A DNA stretch of 46,068 nt from Phycisphaerae bacterium (GTDB taxonomy: Bacteria > Planctomycetota > Phycisphaerae > UBA1845). Position 1 is the first letter of the stretch. Each line of letters opens with the position of its first letter. Of the stretch, positions 1 through 10,047 are shown one piece after another. The position numbers and the translations under genes are program-made. A model generated the notes under the pieces. It was not told the DNA's origin and ran no database searches. It saw nothing but the letters and a program-made list of their open reading frames with translations. The DNA lies in the NCBI GenBank assembly GCA_029260135.1, contig JAJDDV010000032.1:1-46068 (forward strand), written 5' to 3'.

Positions 1-447
1 ATACTCCGCGGCCGTGCCCACATGTATCAGTTGTTGACCAGCCCAGCTGCCGCCTCGGCCCGCATCCGCCATCGCCCGAACCAACGAACCGGGAAACTCC
101 CCGTTCGTTCGATACGCACTGTGTTCGTCGCGTTCCGATCGATCTACTCCATACCCGATCAGATTGAATACGATCGACGGCTGAAGCGACTTCAAGAGCG
201 TCGATACCTCATCCTCCTGGAGCACATCGAGTTGGTATATGGTACCGCGAATGTCGTACCGCTCCAACACCCCGGCTGCCGACGGGGCGTCTCGAACGAC
301 GACATGGAGGTTCGCGCCGTGCGCCGTAAGTCCGCGCGCCACCCATCGGCCGATGGACCCCGTCGCGCCAAGCACGACTGCCCGCGCATGACGATAGGCG
401 CTCAGCACCGGCGGGCTTCCACCCGAGGAATGGCCTGTCGAGGTCAC
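1..447 (-). CDS. NAD-dependent epimerase/dehydratase, N-terminal part (runs off window)
   Basis: The first 149 codons of a short-chain/extended SDR enzyme are visible; the rest lies beyond the left edge. The GTG start overlaps the TGA of the upstream membrane transferase in a GTGA arrangement, which supports both the start and translational coupling. Near residue 30 a beta strand is followed by GATGSIG, the Rossmann NAD(P)-binding glycine motif. A later 'FNLIGYGVDRSERD' stretch and an 'LIHVGTAAEY' stretch match the NxAG-like and catalytic-Ser strand regions of NAD-dependent sugar epimerases/dehydratases. In this glycan operon it probably makes or modifies a nucleotide sugar. The substrate cannot be told, and the YxxxK motif is outside the window. 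Confidence 0.8.
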   Translation of the reverse strand, partial: MTSTGHSSGGSPPVLSAYRHARAVVLGATGSIGRWVARGLTAHGANLHVVVRDAPSAAGVLERYDIRGTIYQLDVLQEDEVSTLLKSLQPSIVFNLIGYGVDRSERDEHSAYRTNGEFPGSLVRAMADAGRGGSWAGQQLIHVGTAAEY

Positions 448-2762
448 GGAGTCCCTTCACTCATCAGGTCATCCGGCCGGAGCGGCCCTGCCGCAACGCG
501 AAACGATCCGCCCGTGATCGACGGTCCCTCGACGATCCACACCGGTCGATCTGTGTAGACCTTCAGCAGTTCCTGGCGAATCTCATCACCACGATCCCAA
601 GCGTAGATCGGGACGTCGGCCTGCAGGTCGATCGGATTGTAGACGAACGCCGACGCATAATCGTCACGGCCGTTGCCGCGGATCAACACGAGGCTCCGCC
701 CGAACGAATGTTCCTCGGCCAGGTCTCGTATGTCCGGTCGCATCCGGCGAAAGTGGTGGTACTTGTCGATCGCACGCCAAGGAAGGTAGGTCACCAGCGA
801 AATCGCGCACAGCGCCAGTACGGATGCGACACCGCGCCGATCCGACAACGGAGAGCGCGAACCGTTTCCGTTAGCACCTCTTGCGATCCAGTCCATCCCG
901 CGCACCGACAACGCGATGCACGGGATGAAGATTAAATACCAATACCTCGCCCCGAAGTCGGGTCCGCCGCTGTACCAATAGAGGCTGTGCAACCCTACCA
1001 CGACGACGATCGCCGCCAGCATCAACCGATCGCTACGGTTCATTCGCGCGCCGAAGACGGCCAGCGAGATCAATAGCAGCGAACCCGTACACCATCCGTG
1101 CAGCTCCGTATTCACCGAGTGGGTGTTCAGATGGGCGTTCATCGCTACGTCGATCGCACCGTGTCCTTCAAACGGATCCACGCCTCGCCAACCGAGACCT
1201 TTGTCCGGACCGAAACCCAGCGAGTTCTTGCCCGGTCCGAAGTGCTTGTCGACGTATGCCATGATCGGAAACTTCAGCGGATCGCCGGTAAGAGACTTGT
1301 TGTACGGAAGCACAATCGCTCCCGTCAACGCCGCCCCCAGAACCAGCCCGACGATCGCTGAGACTTTCAAGCGGCGTCCCCCGACGCCGATCGACCAAAG
1401 CCCCAGCAGACTCGCCATCGCCAACCCCTCCAGCGGTCGGATCAGACCAATGATCCCCAGCGCCACCCCGCCGACCCAACCCCACACCGCACGATCCTGC
1501 TCTCTCGCCCACACGATGGCCAAGGTCGCCCCGACGCCGCAAGCAAGCGTCAACGTATGCGTCATCAGGCTCATCGCCAGAAACAAGAACCACGGCGACG
1601 TACAAACAAGGAGCACCGCAAATCGTGCCGTTCGACGATCGTAGAGCTTCTGTAACAGCACATAGGCACCCAGAACCGTCAGTCCTGCCAGCACGGGATT
1701 CACAAACCACGGCGCGCCGAAAAACACGCCGATCGCCAGAACCGCGGGCCAGCCCGGTGGAACCGGCGAATACCAGCGATCCGCCTCCAGCTCCATCAGG
1801 TAGAGTTGAATCGCGTCGGGGACCGGTGGTGCGGAGAGCGTCAGCTCGCCTTCCGCGAAGTATCGCGCGTGCATCAGGTAGAGCACTTCGTCGGGAATGT
1901 GCGGGTGCCGTTCGTACGACAGCACGCACAGCCCGTACGACGCCACGACGACCCAAAGCGCACCGACGATCGCGAACCGATCGATCCTTCGAGCGCCAGC
2001 GTCGCCGGAGCGTACGCCCGACACCAGACTGTCCAGCCAGCCTACTGGCGCCTTGTCGCCGGGGCTGCCGGCCGACGGCAATTCCAGTGCGCCCAGTACG
2101 ATCGTGGCCACGCCCAGTATCTGAATGAACGTCGCGCAGAAGAGTTCCACTGCGAAAACGGGAACGGGGACATTGATCTTCGTTCCACTCGTCAGAACAA
2201 ACAGCGCGCCGATGCACGCCGCCGACCACCAGCCCAGCCGCTTTCTGATCCATCCGATGCTTGACCCGATGACGTTGCGGAGTCCCCACAACACCGCCAA
2301 TGTCTGAAAGGCGACTGCCCCCACGAGAATCAGGGGCAACTCCGTCAGAATCGCTCTCGGGCTGCGGAGGTGCTGATACGCGACGTTTGTTCCGGCATCG
2401 ATCATCTGCAAATGAACGGCCTGACCGATCAGCGCCAGCGCGAACCAGAACACCGAACGCCGGAACCTCACCCATCGCCCCGACGCCACCGCCCCGAGGA
2501 CCAGAAGTGCTACGCCACTCGAGAGGGGAAGGCACACACCCGAATCGAATAACCCTTCCCCATCTCGAAACCGCGGAGACAGCAGCGCCCACAGGAGAAG
2601 CGCAATACCGCCGGCCCAACATCCGAATTGAAGTAAGCCGGAGGCTACTGCGGGCTTGGCGCTACCCGGTATCGATGTCCCCTGAGTCAAGAGAGTGCAT
2701 CCAAGAAAATGTGGCTGGTACTGTGTTTCAGAAGTCGCGCGACTGCGCGAGCATGGTGCCAT
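444..2762 (-). CDS. Polytopic membrane glycosyltransferase, GT39/RgtA-D-like
   Basis: A protein of up to 772 residues with many hydrophobic segments. The first predicted external loop after a helix contains 'HIPDEVLYLMHARYFAEG', with the Asp-Glu pair typical of GT-C transferases that use polyprenyl-linked sugars (PMT/ArnT/RgtA-D type). It is followed by the alternating loop/helix pattern of that superfamily and a soluble C-terminal tail. The likely role is transfer of a sugar to a glycan or lipid on the outer face of the cytoplasmic membrane. The start is uncertain: the ATG at 2762 gives an unusually polar, Cys-rich leader, and a TTG about 70 nt further in is an alternative. Its stop overlaps the epimerase start. 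Confidence 0.75.
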   Translation of the reverse strand: MAPCSRSRATSETQYQPHFLGCTLLTQGTSIPGSAKPAVASGLLQFGCWAGGIALLLWALLSPRFRDGEGLFDSGVCLPLSSGVALLVLGAVASGRWVRFRRSVFWFALALIGQAVHLQMIDAGTNVAYQHLRSPRAILTELPLILVGAVAFQTLAVLWGLRNVIGSSIGWIRKRLGWWSAACIGALFVLTSGTKINVPVPVFAVELFCATFIQILGVATIVLGALELPSAGSPGDKAPVGWLDSLVSGVRSGDAGARRIDRFAIVGALWVVVASYGLCVLSYERHPHIPDEVLYLMHARYFAEGELTLSAPPVPDAIQLYLMELEADRWYSPVPPGWPAVLAIGVFFGAPWFVNPVLAGLTVLGAYVLLQKLYDRRTARFAVLLVCTSPWFLFLAMSLMTHTLTLACGVGATLAIVWAREQDRAVWGWVGGVALGIIGLIRPLEGLAMASLLGLWSIGVGGRRLKVSAIVGLVLGAALTGAIVLPYNKSLTGDPLKFPIMAYVDKHFGPGKNSLGFGPDKGLGWRGVDPFEGHGAIDVAMNAHLNTHSVNTELHGWCTGSLLLISLAVFGARMNRSDRLMLAAIVVVVGLHSLYWYSGGPDFGARYWYLIFIPCIALSVRGMDWIARGANGNGSRSPLSDRRGVASVLALCAISLVTYLPWRAIDKYHHFRRMRPDIRDLAEEHSFGRSLVLIRGNGRDDYASAFVYNPIDLQADVPIYAWDRGDEIRQELLKVYTDRPVWIVEGPSITGGSFRVAAGPLRPDDLMSEGTP

Positions 2763-2899
2763 GCCCAGCCCGGAGGCGCGGGCATGCGCTGTAGGGATGT
2801 GGTCAACATGGCCGCGCTACGCTTGGGCTTTGCACCCAACCGATCGTCGTGCAACTCCTGAGACACGGTACCAGGTTGACGCGATATGACGCGGCCCTT

Positions 2900-4705
2900 T
2901 CACGGTCCGCCCGTTCCGTCGTTCAGATCGATCGCTCCCGGCGGCGCGTCGACCAAGCGATCCAGTGCCGACACCAGCGTCGCTCGATGTGGCGACGCCT
3001 TACGCACATACACAAAGCTACGAAGCTCGAACGCCTTCCATCCGGGCCAACCGGTCTCTCCCACCCACACCCAACGATCGCGGAGCTCGACCATCCGGCG
3101 ATAGAGTAGCGCGGGATCCTTCAGTAGGAATCGATCTCCGATCGGATCCTCCGCCCGGCCCACCAGGAACTCGGTGACATAGGACGATCGGAGATTGCTG
3201 TCCGTCTCCACCGACCTGGACGACGCGCTCGCCGGCGGTTCGAACCCGACGTACACATCCGCCTGGCGGCTCCAGAGGTAAGCGTCGCGCTCCGCCATGC
3301 TCCGCGTTACGCGCCCGGAAAGATAATTGTCCGTCAACCCGACGGGATCGATCTGACTGAATCCGCTGACGTAGGGAATGACGCCCGCAGCGACACAGAT
3401 CACGGTCGCTCGGTGTTCCAGACCCGTCACCCTCAGCGCGTCGGCGATGTCGTGGTGATACTGTGGAAAGCCGCTGTATGAGAGCTGCCGCAACGGCCGA
3501 AGTGACGAGATCGCCCAAACGCACATGCCTACCAAGCATAGAACGGAGATGCCCGACGTCACACGTCCGCGCCACGGTTCGCGCATCGACAGGACGGCCG
3601 TCGTCGAGGCGCCGCACGCGGCCATCAGAAGGTAGAAATACGTCGGATACGAAAACCGGTGAGCACCGCCGACTTCGTGGACGATCAAACAGTAGAAGCC
3701 CAGGGCGGCAACCGCCGGAGCAAGCGTCAAAAGAGAGAGAATCCACGCCCTCTCCGATCGCAGGATCGACAACAGTCGCCGACGTGGCGTGAATAGAGCG
3801 ACGAGCACGAGTACCGGTCCCAGCCATTTGGCTGCGTGAACGAGAAACCGAGCGACATTCGTGGCGCCATGAAGATCATAATCATGCGATTTGACGTACA
3901 GCGAGTTGGGAAGCAGGTATCCGAAATACCGATACTTGCACACCGCATAGACCGAGCCCAACAGCAGTAGCGCGCCAATGGCCGCCAACAGCATGCGCGC
4001 CGGCGCCACCGGGCAATGATGACGAGCGATCTCGATGATCGCCCACAAACACAGTACAAAGATCAGTACACCGCCAAACAGAACGCCCTCGGGGCGGCAC
4101 ATGACCGATAGAAACACGCTCACCGTCAACAAGAGCGCGTTGCGCATCGAGGGACGCGCGACAAACGACAACGCACATGCATACGCCGAGCAAAGCAGAA
4201 AGATGAAGAGTTGTGTCTCCAAACCACTCGTCGTGTGGATGGTCGTCGTCCAATCGACCAGGTAGATCGCCAGCAGCGCCGCAGCCACGGGGTGAACGAA
4301 TCCGAAGACACGGCGGAGCACACCGATCAGGAGTAACACCGTTCCCACCACGGACGTTACGGCAATGCCCAGCGCGAACCACTCCGGTGCCATTCCCAGT
4401 CGCGCTCCCGCCGCCAGTAGTAGGACCTGGAGCATGTTGGTGAAGCCCTCGACACGCTCCCCGCCGATGTTCCAACACAGCCCATATCCCTCCGCGAGAT
4501 TGCGTGCAAAGCGAAACGAGATAAACGCATCGTCCCACATCTGCAGCGAATAGCGCCAGACGTTGACAAAGTAGATGACGAAGGCGACCGCCAACAGCGC
4601 GGCACTGAGGCGCTGCAAACGCCTGGCTTGCTCCACGGATGGTGCGTCGACGAGGCTCACCTTGTCACTCCGATCGGATGTAAGGAGTGGTCGATCCGCC
4701 GCCAC
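2900..4705 (-). CDS. AftB-like polytopic membrane glycosyltransferase
   Basis: A 601-residue multi-pass membrane protein starting with GTG, two bases after the stop of the upstream gene. After the first helix it has 'MWDDAFISFRFARNLAEG' and then 'GGERVEGFTNMLQ'. This DDAxISxRxARNxxxG...GERVEGxT pattern is the signature of the AftB/GT89-like family (mycobacterial terminal arabinofuranosyltransferase and uncharacterised relatives). The double Asp in the first loop is the likely catalytic acidic motif. The same pattern recurs in the 531-residue protein at 37221-38816, so this is one of two paralogues. Function as a polyprenyl-phospho-sugar-dependent transferase is family inference; sugar and acceptor are unknown. 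Confidence 0.75.
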   Translation of the reverse strand: MAADRPLLTSDRSDKVSLVDAPSVEQARRLQRLSAALLAVAFVIYFVNVWRYSLQMWDDAFISFRFARNLAEGYGLCWNIGGERVEGFTNMLQVLLLAAGARLGMAPEWFALGIAVTSVVGTVLLLIGVLRRVFGFVHPVAAALLAIYLVDWTTTIHTTSGLETQLFIFLLCSAYACALSFVARPSMRNALLLTVSVFLSVMCRPEGVLFGGVLIFVLCLWAIIEIARHHCPVAPARMLLAAIGALLLLGSVYAVCKYRYFGYLLPNSLYVKSHDYDLHGATNVARFLVHAAKWLGPVLVLVALFTPRRRLLSILRSERAWILSLLTLAPAVAALGFYCLIVHEVGGAHRFSYPTYFYLLMAACGASTTAVLSMREPWRGRVTSGISVLCLVGMCVWAISSLRPLRQLSYSGFPQYHHDIADALRVTGLEHRATVICVAAGVIPYVSGFSQIDPVGLTDNYLSGRVTRSMAERDAYLWSRQADVYVGFEPPASASSRSVETDSNLRSSYVTEFLVGRAEDPIGDRFLLKDPALLYRRMVELRDRWVWVGETGWPGWKAFELRSFVYVRKASPHRATLVSALDRLVDAPPGAIDLNDGTGGP

Positions 4706-4708
4706 CGT

Positions 4709-6241
4709 TCAGTCGATCCTCTCTGCACCGCGCCACCACAGTGCGGCGATCACCGCGCCCGCCACGACCAGGATCGGAACCGCCGAGACGCCGTGTGGAA
4801 AGTACGCCGGATACTGGCCACCCATGCGCTCCAACGTCGTCAACCACGGAAGCTCAAAGCCGCCGAGCGTTATGTGAATCGGCGATTCGAGAATCCCCAG
4901 GCCCCGCTCCACGTCGCGATACATGCACAAGCACCACATCCAATACGTCGAAGCAACGCCGAACACAGCGCCGAACACAATCGGACACCGGCGCAACACG
5001 ACCGCCGCAAGAAGAAACAGAAACGGCACGACGGCGATCACATGGCGAACACCCGTGTTGAATTGCATGCGGCCGTACTGATTCGCACTACAGAACAAAA
5101 AGAACGCCGCCGCAAACACCACGATGAACACCCGCTCGCGCCGCCCCAGGTTTCCGACGTCCCGCCCCAGCCACCCCGGAATCCAGAGCGCCAGCAGCAG
5201 GAATGGCGCCGCCGTAAACAACCCGTATCGAAGGTCGAACGCCGTCGCCCACAGCAGATCAAGCCGAGGCCAGTCAAACCCGACGTAGCCGCGGTCGGTG
5301 AAGTTGGCCGCCGGCATATAGTGTTGCGCCGGAAGGAGCGGGTGGCCGAAGCTCGACCATTGGTACCCCATCAACACGAGCGCGCAAACGATGACGCCCG
5401 CCGCAAACCGCCACGCGTCGCTCCTCGCTTTTGCCGAGGCAGGCAGGGACGCGCGTCGCATCAGCCCATAGGTTGCCAGAACGACAACCGCGATGACACC
5501 GCTGTAATCGCAGACGACCGCCCAGCCGCACGCAGCGCCGGCCCAGAAATACCAAGGCCGGTGAGGTTCTTCCGGCCGATCCCACGGCCGCCAAAGCAGA
5601 ACGAACCCCAGAAAAGCGAAGTGCGCCGTAAGCAGATTCTGATTGAGCTGTGCCGTTCGGTAGAATACGGGCGTCGCGAACGCGTAGAGCAGCGAAATCC
5701 AGAGCCCCGATCGTGTCGAAGACCCGAGTCCGCGAAGAACATAGAACATCACGACGACGCTCATCGCGGATAGCGGCGCCATCGCCAGAGCCTGCATGAA
5801 GCCCGCCGCCAGTCCGAATTTCACATCCAGACCCCGCGCATGCGCGCGGCGATAGAACTCACGCGCCATAGGCCACGGGGATTCATACGTCCCCTGTTCC
5901 TGCGCGCCGCCTGCCTTCCGACGCTCGAGCACCGCGCGTGTTACCCGATCGATGACCGGCCGCGCGAGCAGATACGGTATCGCCCCGACCATCGATGCGC
6001 CGGGATTGTTGTTGATGAACGTACCGTGGCCTTCAAGCTCGAAGATGTCCGGGTGCAGACCCTCATACTCTGAAACATCGAAGCTCAGGTGGTCACCCAG
6101 TGACAACGCGGGATAGACTTCGCGCACGATGTTCGTTGCGAAATGAAGAACGTAGACGATCCAGCATGTCAGGAACAGACGGCATGCGGTAGATCGTGTC
6201 GAGCGATGCCAGGTCGGGTTAGAAGAAAGCTGACTGCTCAA
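4709..6241 (-). CDS. Polytopic membrane protein, GT-C-like glycosyltransferase
   Basis: A 510-residue protein with an N-terminal helix near residues 22-42, a long external loop ('SFDVSEYEGLHPDIFELEGHGTFINNNPG') and about nine or ten further hydrophobic segments. The acidic first loop and helix spacing resemble GT39/GT87-type transferases, but I see no diagnostic motif, so the assignment rests on topology and context. It lies 27 nt after the flippase gene and two bases before the AftB-like gene. It probably transfers a sugar from a lipid carrier at the periplasmic side, but it could be another polytopic component of the same export pathway. Confidence 0.6.
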   Translation of the reverse strand: MSSQLSSNPTWHRSTRSTACRLFLTCWIVYVLHFATNIVREVYPALSLGDHLSFDVSEYEGLHPDIFELEGHGTFINNNPGASMVGAIPYLLARPVIDRVTRAVLERRKAGGAQEQGTYESPWPMAREFYRRAHARGLDVKFGLAAGFMQALAMAPLSAMSVVVMFYVLRGLGSSTRSGLWISLLYAFATPVFYRTAQLNQNLLTAHFAFLGFVLLWRPWDRPEEPHRPWYFWAGAACGWAVVCDYSGVIAVVVLATYGLMRRASLPASAKARSDAWRFAAGVIVCALVLMGYQWSSFGHPLLPAQHYMPAANFTDRGYVGFDWPRLDLLWATAFDLRYGLFTAAPFLLLALWIPGWLGRDVGNLGRRERVFIVVFAAAFFLFCSANQYGRMQFNTGVRHVIAVVPFLFLLAAVVLRRCPIVFGAVFGVASTYWMWCLCMYRDVERGLGILESPIHITLGGFELPWLTTLERMGGQYPAYFPHGVSAVPILVVAGAVIAALWWRGAERID

Positions 6242-6268
6242 AGGCCTCTCGCCTCACGCTGGGGGAGT

Positions 6269-7744
6269 CTATCGCCACGCAGGATTTCGAAATGGTTTGT
6301 CGAACAACCAAAGGCACAGCGCCAGCACACCCACCGCGATCACACATTGCGCGATGTCCGATGAGACGGGCACAAGCCACAGGATGAACGACGCCAGAAC
6401 GGTCGCAAAGGCCGGGCTCACGAGGCAGCGACTCTGTCCCGTCAACTGTAGCGTGCGATGCGCGAACCACCACGCTGCGACCGATGCCACCGTTTCGGCA
6501 GCTACCAGCCCTAATGCCGCTCCGGTCAATCCGAATTGATGGTATCCGATCGGGATCAACACGAACGTCACGGCTGCACCAACGCCAGCGGCAATCATGC
6601 CCAAGGTTTGCCGGTTCGCCGCAACCAGCGCGAACCGAGCGTTTCCGCTCAACGCCGCCAAGATGCAGACTGCTGCAAGCCACTGGAGTACAATTCCGCC
6701 CTTGTGGAACTCGTCACCATAGGCCAGGGTCATCAGCCGCGGTGCCAACAGCAGCCAGCAAAGACCCAACGCCGAGCTACCCCAGGCAACCACATGCATG
6801 GATCGATGGGCGATTCGCCGTAAATCCTCCGGGCACTTTCGCCAGGCGCGAGAGAACGAAGGAAGCAAATTGTAGTAATACAGCCAGACAAACGTATGGG
6901 CAGCTATCAAAATCCTCAATGCACCGCCGAACAGCCCCACATCACCCGCTTGTTCCTTCTCGACAATCAACCCCAGGATCAGTGTCCCGCCGTATAATCG
7001 AAGCGCCCAGAAGATTTGGCTGAGTCCAATGGGAATGCCTTCCAGGAAGAGCTGCTTCGAAAGGTGTAGCCGGAGGCGCAGGTTCAGCTTGAGGTGCTTC
7101 CGGTAGGCCCACAGACAATACGCCGCCGAGCCGGTTACGGCTACGATTTCCGCCACGGCCACCAGCCACAATCGCTCGGCGCTGCGGAGAAGCGCGAGCA
7201 CGACAACCGCAAAGAGGACTTGCCTCAGCACGTTTGCCATCGCAACCGTCTGCATTCGGTCGTAGCCTTGGAAGACCCATTGCAGAAGAAGGCACATGGG
7301 AAACAGACTCAACCCGTATAAGATCAACAACGATCGGAGCGGCGGTGCCAGGTCCATCACAAATGCGATGACCAACACGACGCCGTAGGCACTGCACGCC
7401 AGAAGCCCCCGCGCGACGACAATATCGCTTACGAGGTCGCGCGTACGACCGGAGTCCTTGGCGATCTCCCTTGCGCCATACGGTGCGAAACCCAGATCGA
7501 CGATCAGCCCTGCACACAACGAGACGGCCACGGCAAACTCGACGTATCCGAATTCGATGACACCGAGCATTCGGGCCAAGTAGGCAAACGTGATGAAGGT
7601 GAGGATCTTGCTTGCCAACTCCGCACCGGCCAGTGTGATGAAGTTACGCGCAAGGCGGATGCGAACGGGTGCCGAAGCCGGATGTCCATCGTCTGACTCA
7701 GCGGACACGGCGGGCCCACATTCTGTCGCGGAGGTGTGTTCCAA
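6269..7744 (-). CDS. Wzx-type oligosaccharide flippase (MATE/MVF superfamily)
   Basis: A 491-residue protein with about 12-14 hydrophobic helices. Its start 'NFITLAGAELASKILTFITFAYLARMLG' is the classic N-terminus of polysaccharide biosynthesis proteins/O-antigen flippases: a gene-duplicated MATE-like fold that moves polyprenyl-linked oligosaccharides across the cytoplasmic membrane. Length is typical of the family (about 420-500). The start is TTG at 7744, preceded by GGAAGG with an eight-base spacer. It is the only flippase in the window, so the surrounding transferases probably build the repeat unit it exports. No Wzy polymerase is clearly recognisable, though one of the unassigned polytopic proteins could serve. 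Confidence 0.88.
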   Translation of the reverse strand: MEHTSATECGPAVSAESDDGHPASAPVRIRLARNFITLAGAELASKILTFITFAYLARMLGVIEFGYVEFAVAVSLCAGLIVDLGFAPYGAREIAKDSGRTRDLVSDIVVARGLLACSAYGVVLVIAFVMDLAPPLRSLLILYGLSLFPMCLLLQWVFQGYDRMQTVAMANVLRQVLFAVVVLALLRSAERLWLVAVAEIVAVTGSAAYCLWAYRKHLKLNLRLRLHLSKQLFLEGIPIGLSQIFWALRLYGGTLILGLIVEKEQAGDVGLFGGALRILIAAHTFVWLYYYNLLPSFSRAWRKCPEDLRRIAHRSMHVVAWGSSALGLCWLLLAPRLMTLAYGDEFHKGGIVLQWLAAVCILAALSGNARFALVAANRQTLGMIAAGVGAAVTFVLIPIGYHQFGLTGAALGLVAAETVASVAAWWFAHRTLQLTGQSRCLVSPAFATVLASFILWLVPVSSDIAQCVIAVGVLALCLWLFDKPFRNPAWR

Positions 7745-7900
7745 GGACTACGCCTTCCGGGTCACGAGAAATGGCGCAACGTGGCAAGCACGTCGCGCTC
7801 CGTTCCAATGGTCAGCATCCACAACCGAGACATCGACAGGATCCGGCGTCTGCAAGGGAAGGGGTCCCTGCCCCAGATCTCTCGGCGTTCTCTTCCACCG

Positions 7901-8710
7901 TCAAGTCGGCGCTTCCGACCGTTTGCGGGCATACCCCAGCTTCTCCTTCAACCATCCAAGACCCGTCAGAGCGCCATGGAACTCCGGTACTTTTCCGCCG
8001 ATGTTCTGATTCCACCACGCTTCGTCCTGGAACGGATCGACGACGGGTTGGCGATCGGCGTCATGCACATACACTTTGCATCCCGGTACGACTTGATTCC
8101 AGAGTGCCACGAGGCAATCCTTGATGGAGCTCTGGAGATCTACATCCAGAAAGAGGCAGGCGATGGGTGTGTTCTTCAGCTGGTGCAGGGTCTCGTTGTA
8201 CCAGCCGGCAATGTACTCAACACCCTTGGGAGTACCGTACTTGTTGACGTTGTACCGGACTTGTTCGAGACGAGCGGAGAAGGTGCCGGTCTCAAACGGA
8301 TCCATCCCCTCGACGTCATCCACGTCTTGCGTTTCCGGCAGGCCCATGAAGGAGTCGCACACAATCAGGCGCCTGCCGGTCATCGCGGCGGCGTGGCTTA
8401 GCTTGGCGGTACTGCCTCCCACCCACGTTCCACATTCCACACACACGCCTTCCATCGCGGGCGATAGCGTGAGGATATCTTCGATGATCTCCAGGGCCTC
8501 CAAGGGTGCGTGCGGACAGGGGACTTCAAGATGAATCCGCACGGTCTTACAGACCAATCCCAGACGTGCCCAAACGCCATTTCGTGGATCGCGCAAGCCT
8601 CGGAGCGCAAAGGCCGTGTGTCCCCCCGTGGCTAAGAGTACCGGAACGAGCTTCCAGCGAATGAAGAAGAGAAGGCGGCTGAGACCCTCTCGATGTTCGT
8701 ATATCCGCAT
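7901..8710 (-). CDS. TylF/macrocin-O-methyltransferase-like SAM methyltransferase
   Basis: Started at the ATG at 8710, which has GGAG nine bases upstream; longer versions would overlap the preceding gene and lack a ribosome-binding site. The 269-residue product contains 'GVCVECGTWVGGSTAKLSHAA', the E/D-x-G-x-x-x-G SAM-binding loop, then 'RRLIVCDSFMGLPE' (acidic end of beta 2) and 'IACLFLDVDLQSSIKDCL', the TylF-family metal-binding DxD-like strand. 'VYVHDAD' follows, as in macrocin O-methyltransferases. It probably O-methylates a sugar of the exported glycan. The segment before the SAM domain carries one hydrophobic stretch near residues 10-30 that may associate with the membrane. Confidence 0.82.
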   Translation of the reverse strand: MRIYEHREGLSRLLFFIRWKLVPVLLATGGHTAFALRGLRDPRNGVWARLGLVCKTVRIHLEVPCPHAPLEALEIIEDILTLSPAMEGVCVECGTWVGGSTAKLSHAAAMTGRRLIVCDSFMGLPETQDVDDVEGMDPFETGTFSARLEQVRYNVNKYGTPKGVEYIAGWYNETLHQLKNTPIACLFLDVDLQSSIKDCLVALWNQVVPGCKVYVHDADRQPVVDPFQDEAWWNQNIGGKVPEFHGALTGLGWLKEKLGYARKRSEAPT

Positions 8711-8780
8711 GGAGAATGGCTCCGTGGGAACTACTGTCGGAATCCAAGTGCCAACGGGTTCGCGGCTTTCTCTTGTTGGG

Positions 8781-9971
8781 TCAACGCCGTGACGAGTACA
8801 CAGGGAGCGGAATATCCCCAGCGTGCTTCGACCAGTCGGCTCGTTCCTCATCACGTATCGGGGCGGGTTTGCGCCAAACCTTGGCGCCGATCAGGGCACG
8901 GAGAAGTTGGAACGGCTGGAACGTGATGCTTGGCCACAAGAAGATTTCGTTGGTGCAGTGACAGTCTTTGGCTCGAATGGAGGCTCGCAGTCGCTTGGCG
9001 GCATCGGAGTGCCAGATCTCCTGAAACGAGTTCTCTCTGATGCTCCCGAGCGGTTCCAGGGACTCGCAGGCGCTGACCTTTCCGTTGTGGTAGATGACGA
9101 CGCTGAGGACACCGGCACGACAGGGGACGACCTGTCGTCGTTGCTCGGCGGTTTTGACTTTCGCCCATTGGAGCATCGGTTCGACCACGCTTCCTGTTCT
9201 GCTGGATTCACGAGGCGCCCAGAGACGGCGCACGTAATCGGCCAGTTCCTGATACTGCGCAAGCTGCGGGCCCTGCAGTGACGGGTCCTTTCGATCTCCG
9301 CGGATGATGGCCAGGTTGTGGTGGGACATGTTGGGGCATCGATCGAAAAGGAAGGTCGTCAGGCGACGAATGTCGTCCATGTTCGTATCGGTGGCTGTCG
9401 AGATAGCGTGAATGTGGAGTCGATCGTCTTCGCGCTGCAGCTCTTCGAGCGCGTCGTAGGTTTCCATGGCGTTCTTGAAGGCGTCCTTGGTCACGCGGAA
9501 CTTGTCGTGAAACTCAGGCATTCCGTCGAGCGAGAGTTCCACGGCGAAGAGGCGAAGGCTGGGCTCTTTCAATGATTCACGAATCTGCGTGACGGTCTTT
9601 TCGGTGTAGAAGCCGTTGGTCGGTACGTAGATCTCCTTGACGCCGTTGTGCGTGATGAACTGGCGGCAGACTGCGCCGAAGTCCTTTCGCAGAAAGGGCT
9701 CACCGCCGGAGAGGTTGAGATTCTCGATCGGACCGAGTTGGCGTGAAAGTCCGACAAGTTCGTCGAAGGTCAGATCGTCGGGGCTGTTGAGTTGCTGCCA
9801 GTAGAAGCAGTGCTCGCATTTCATGTTGCAGATGGAATTGATGAACAGAATGACGAACGGCGGGCTGGGAACCGTCGGGATGGAGAGGTTCTTCCACTGC
9901 AGGCGCAGGTGCTTTGCGATACGCTTTATGGCATTCACGGATAGCTTTCCCGGCAGGTGAACCGCCCGCAT
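8781..9971 (-). CDS. Radical SAM protein with SPASM-like C-terminal Cys cluster
   Basis: A 396-residue protein. 'CNMKCEHC' near residues 51-58 is the CxxxCxxC motif that binds the SAM-cleaving [4Fe-4S] cluster, preceded by the usual 'FVILFINSI' strand. '[14 protein letters not shown]' is the GGEP motif that contacts SAM. Near residues 285-345 come C-x-A-G, '[18 protein letters not shown]', 'FQEIW' and a final CxC, the pattern of a shortened SPASM or Twitch domain with an auxiliary cluster. Members act on peptides, sugars or lipids; within a glycan operon a sugar or lipid-linked substrate is plausible but unproven. It lies 70 nt before the methyltransferase gene. Confidence 0.88.
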   Translation of the reverse strand: MRAVHLPGKLSVNAIKRIAKHLRLQWKNLSIPTVPSPPFVILFINSICNMKCEHCFYWQQLNSPDDLTFDELVGLSRQLGPIENLNLSGGEPFLRKDFGAVCRQFITHNGVKEIYVPTNGFYTEKTVTQIRESLKEPSLRLFAVELSLDGMPEFHDKFRVTKDAFKNAMETYDALEELQREDDRLHIHAISTATDTNMDDIRRLTTFLFDRCPNMSHHNLAIIRGDRKDPSLQGPQLAQYQELADYVRRLWAPRESSRTGSVVEPMLQWAKVKTAEQRRQVVPCRAGVLSVVIYHNGKVSACESLEPLGSIRENSFQEIWHSDAAKRLRASIRAKDCHCTNEIFLWPSITFQPFQLLRALIGAKVWRKPAPIRDEERADWSKHAGDIPLPVYSSRR

Positions 9972-10047
9972 CGCGCGGGAGAACCACCTGCCCTACGATT
10001 CTGGGGTCGTGGCGTCATCATTCAAAGAGTATAGCGCGATTCCGGCA

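Noticed and set aside
1168..2622. A 484-residue minus-strand frame
   Set aside because: Frame-shifted shadow of the GT39-like gene, Arg/Gly-rich and without domains.
4628..5773. A 381-residue plus-strand frame
   Set aside because: Antisense of two membrane transferases; basic and low-complexity.
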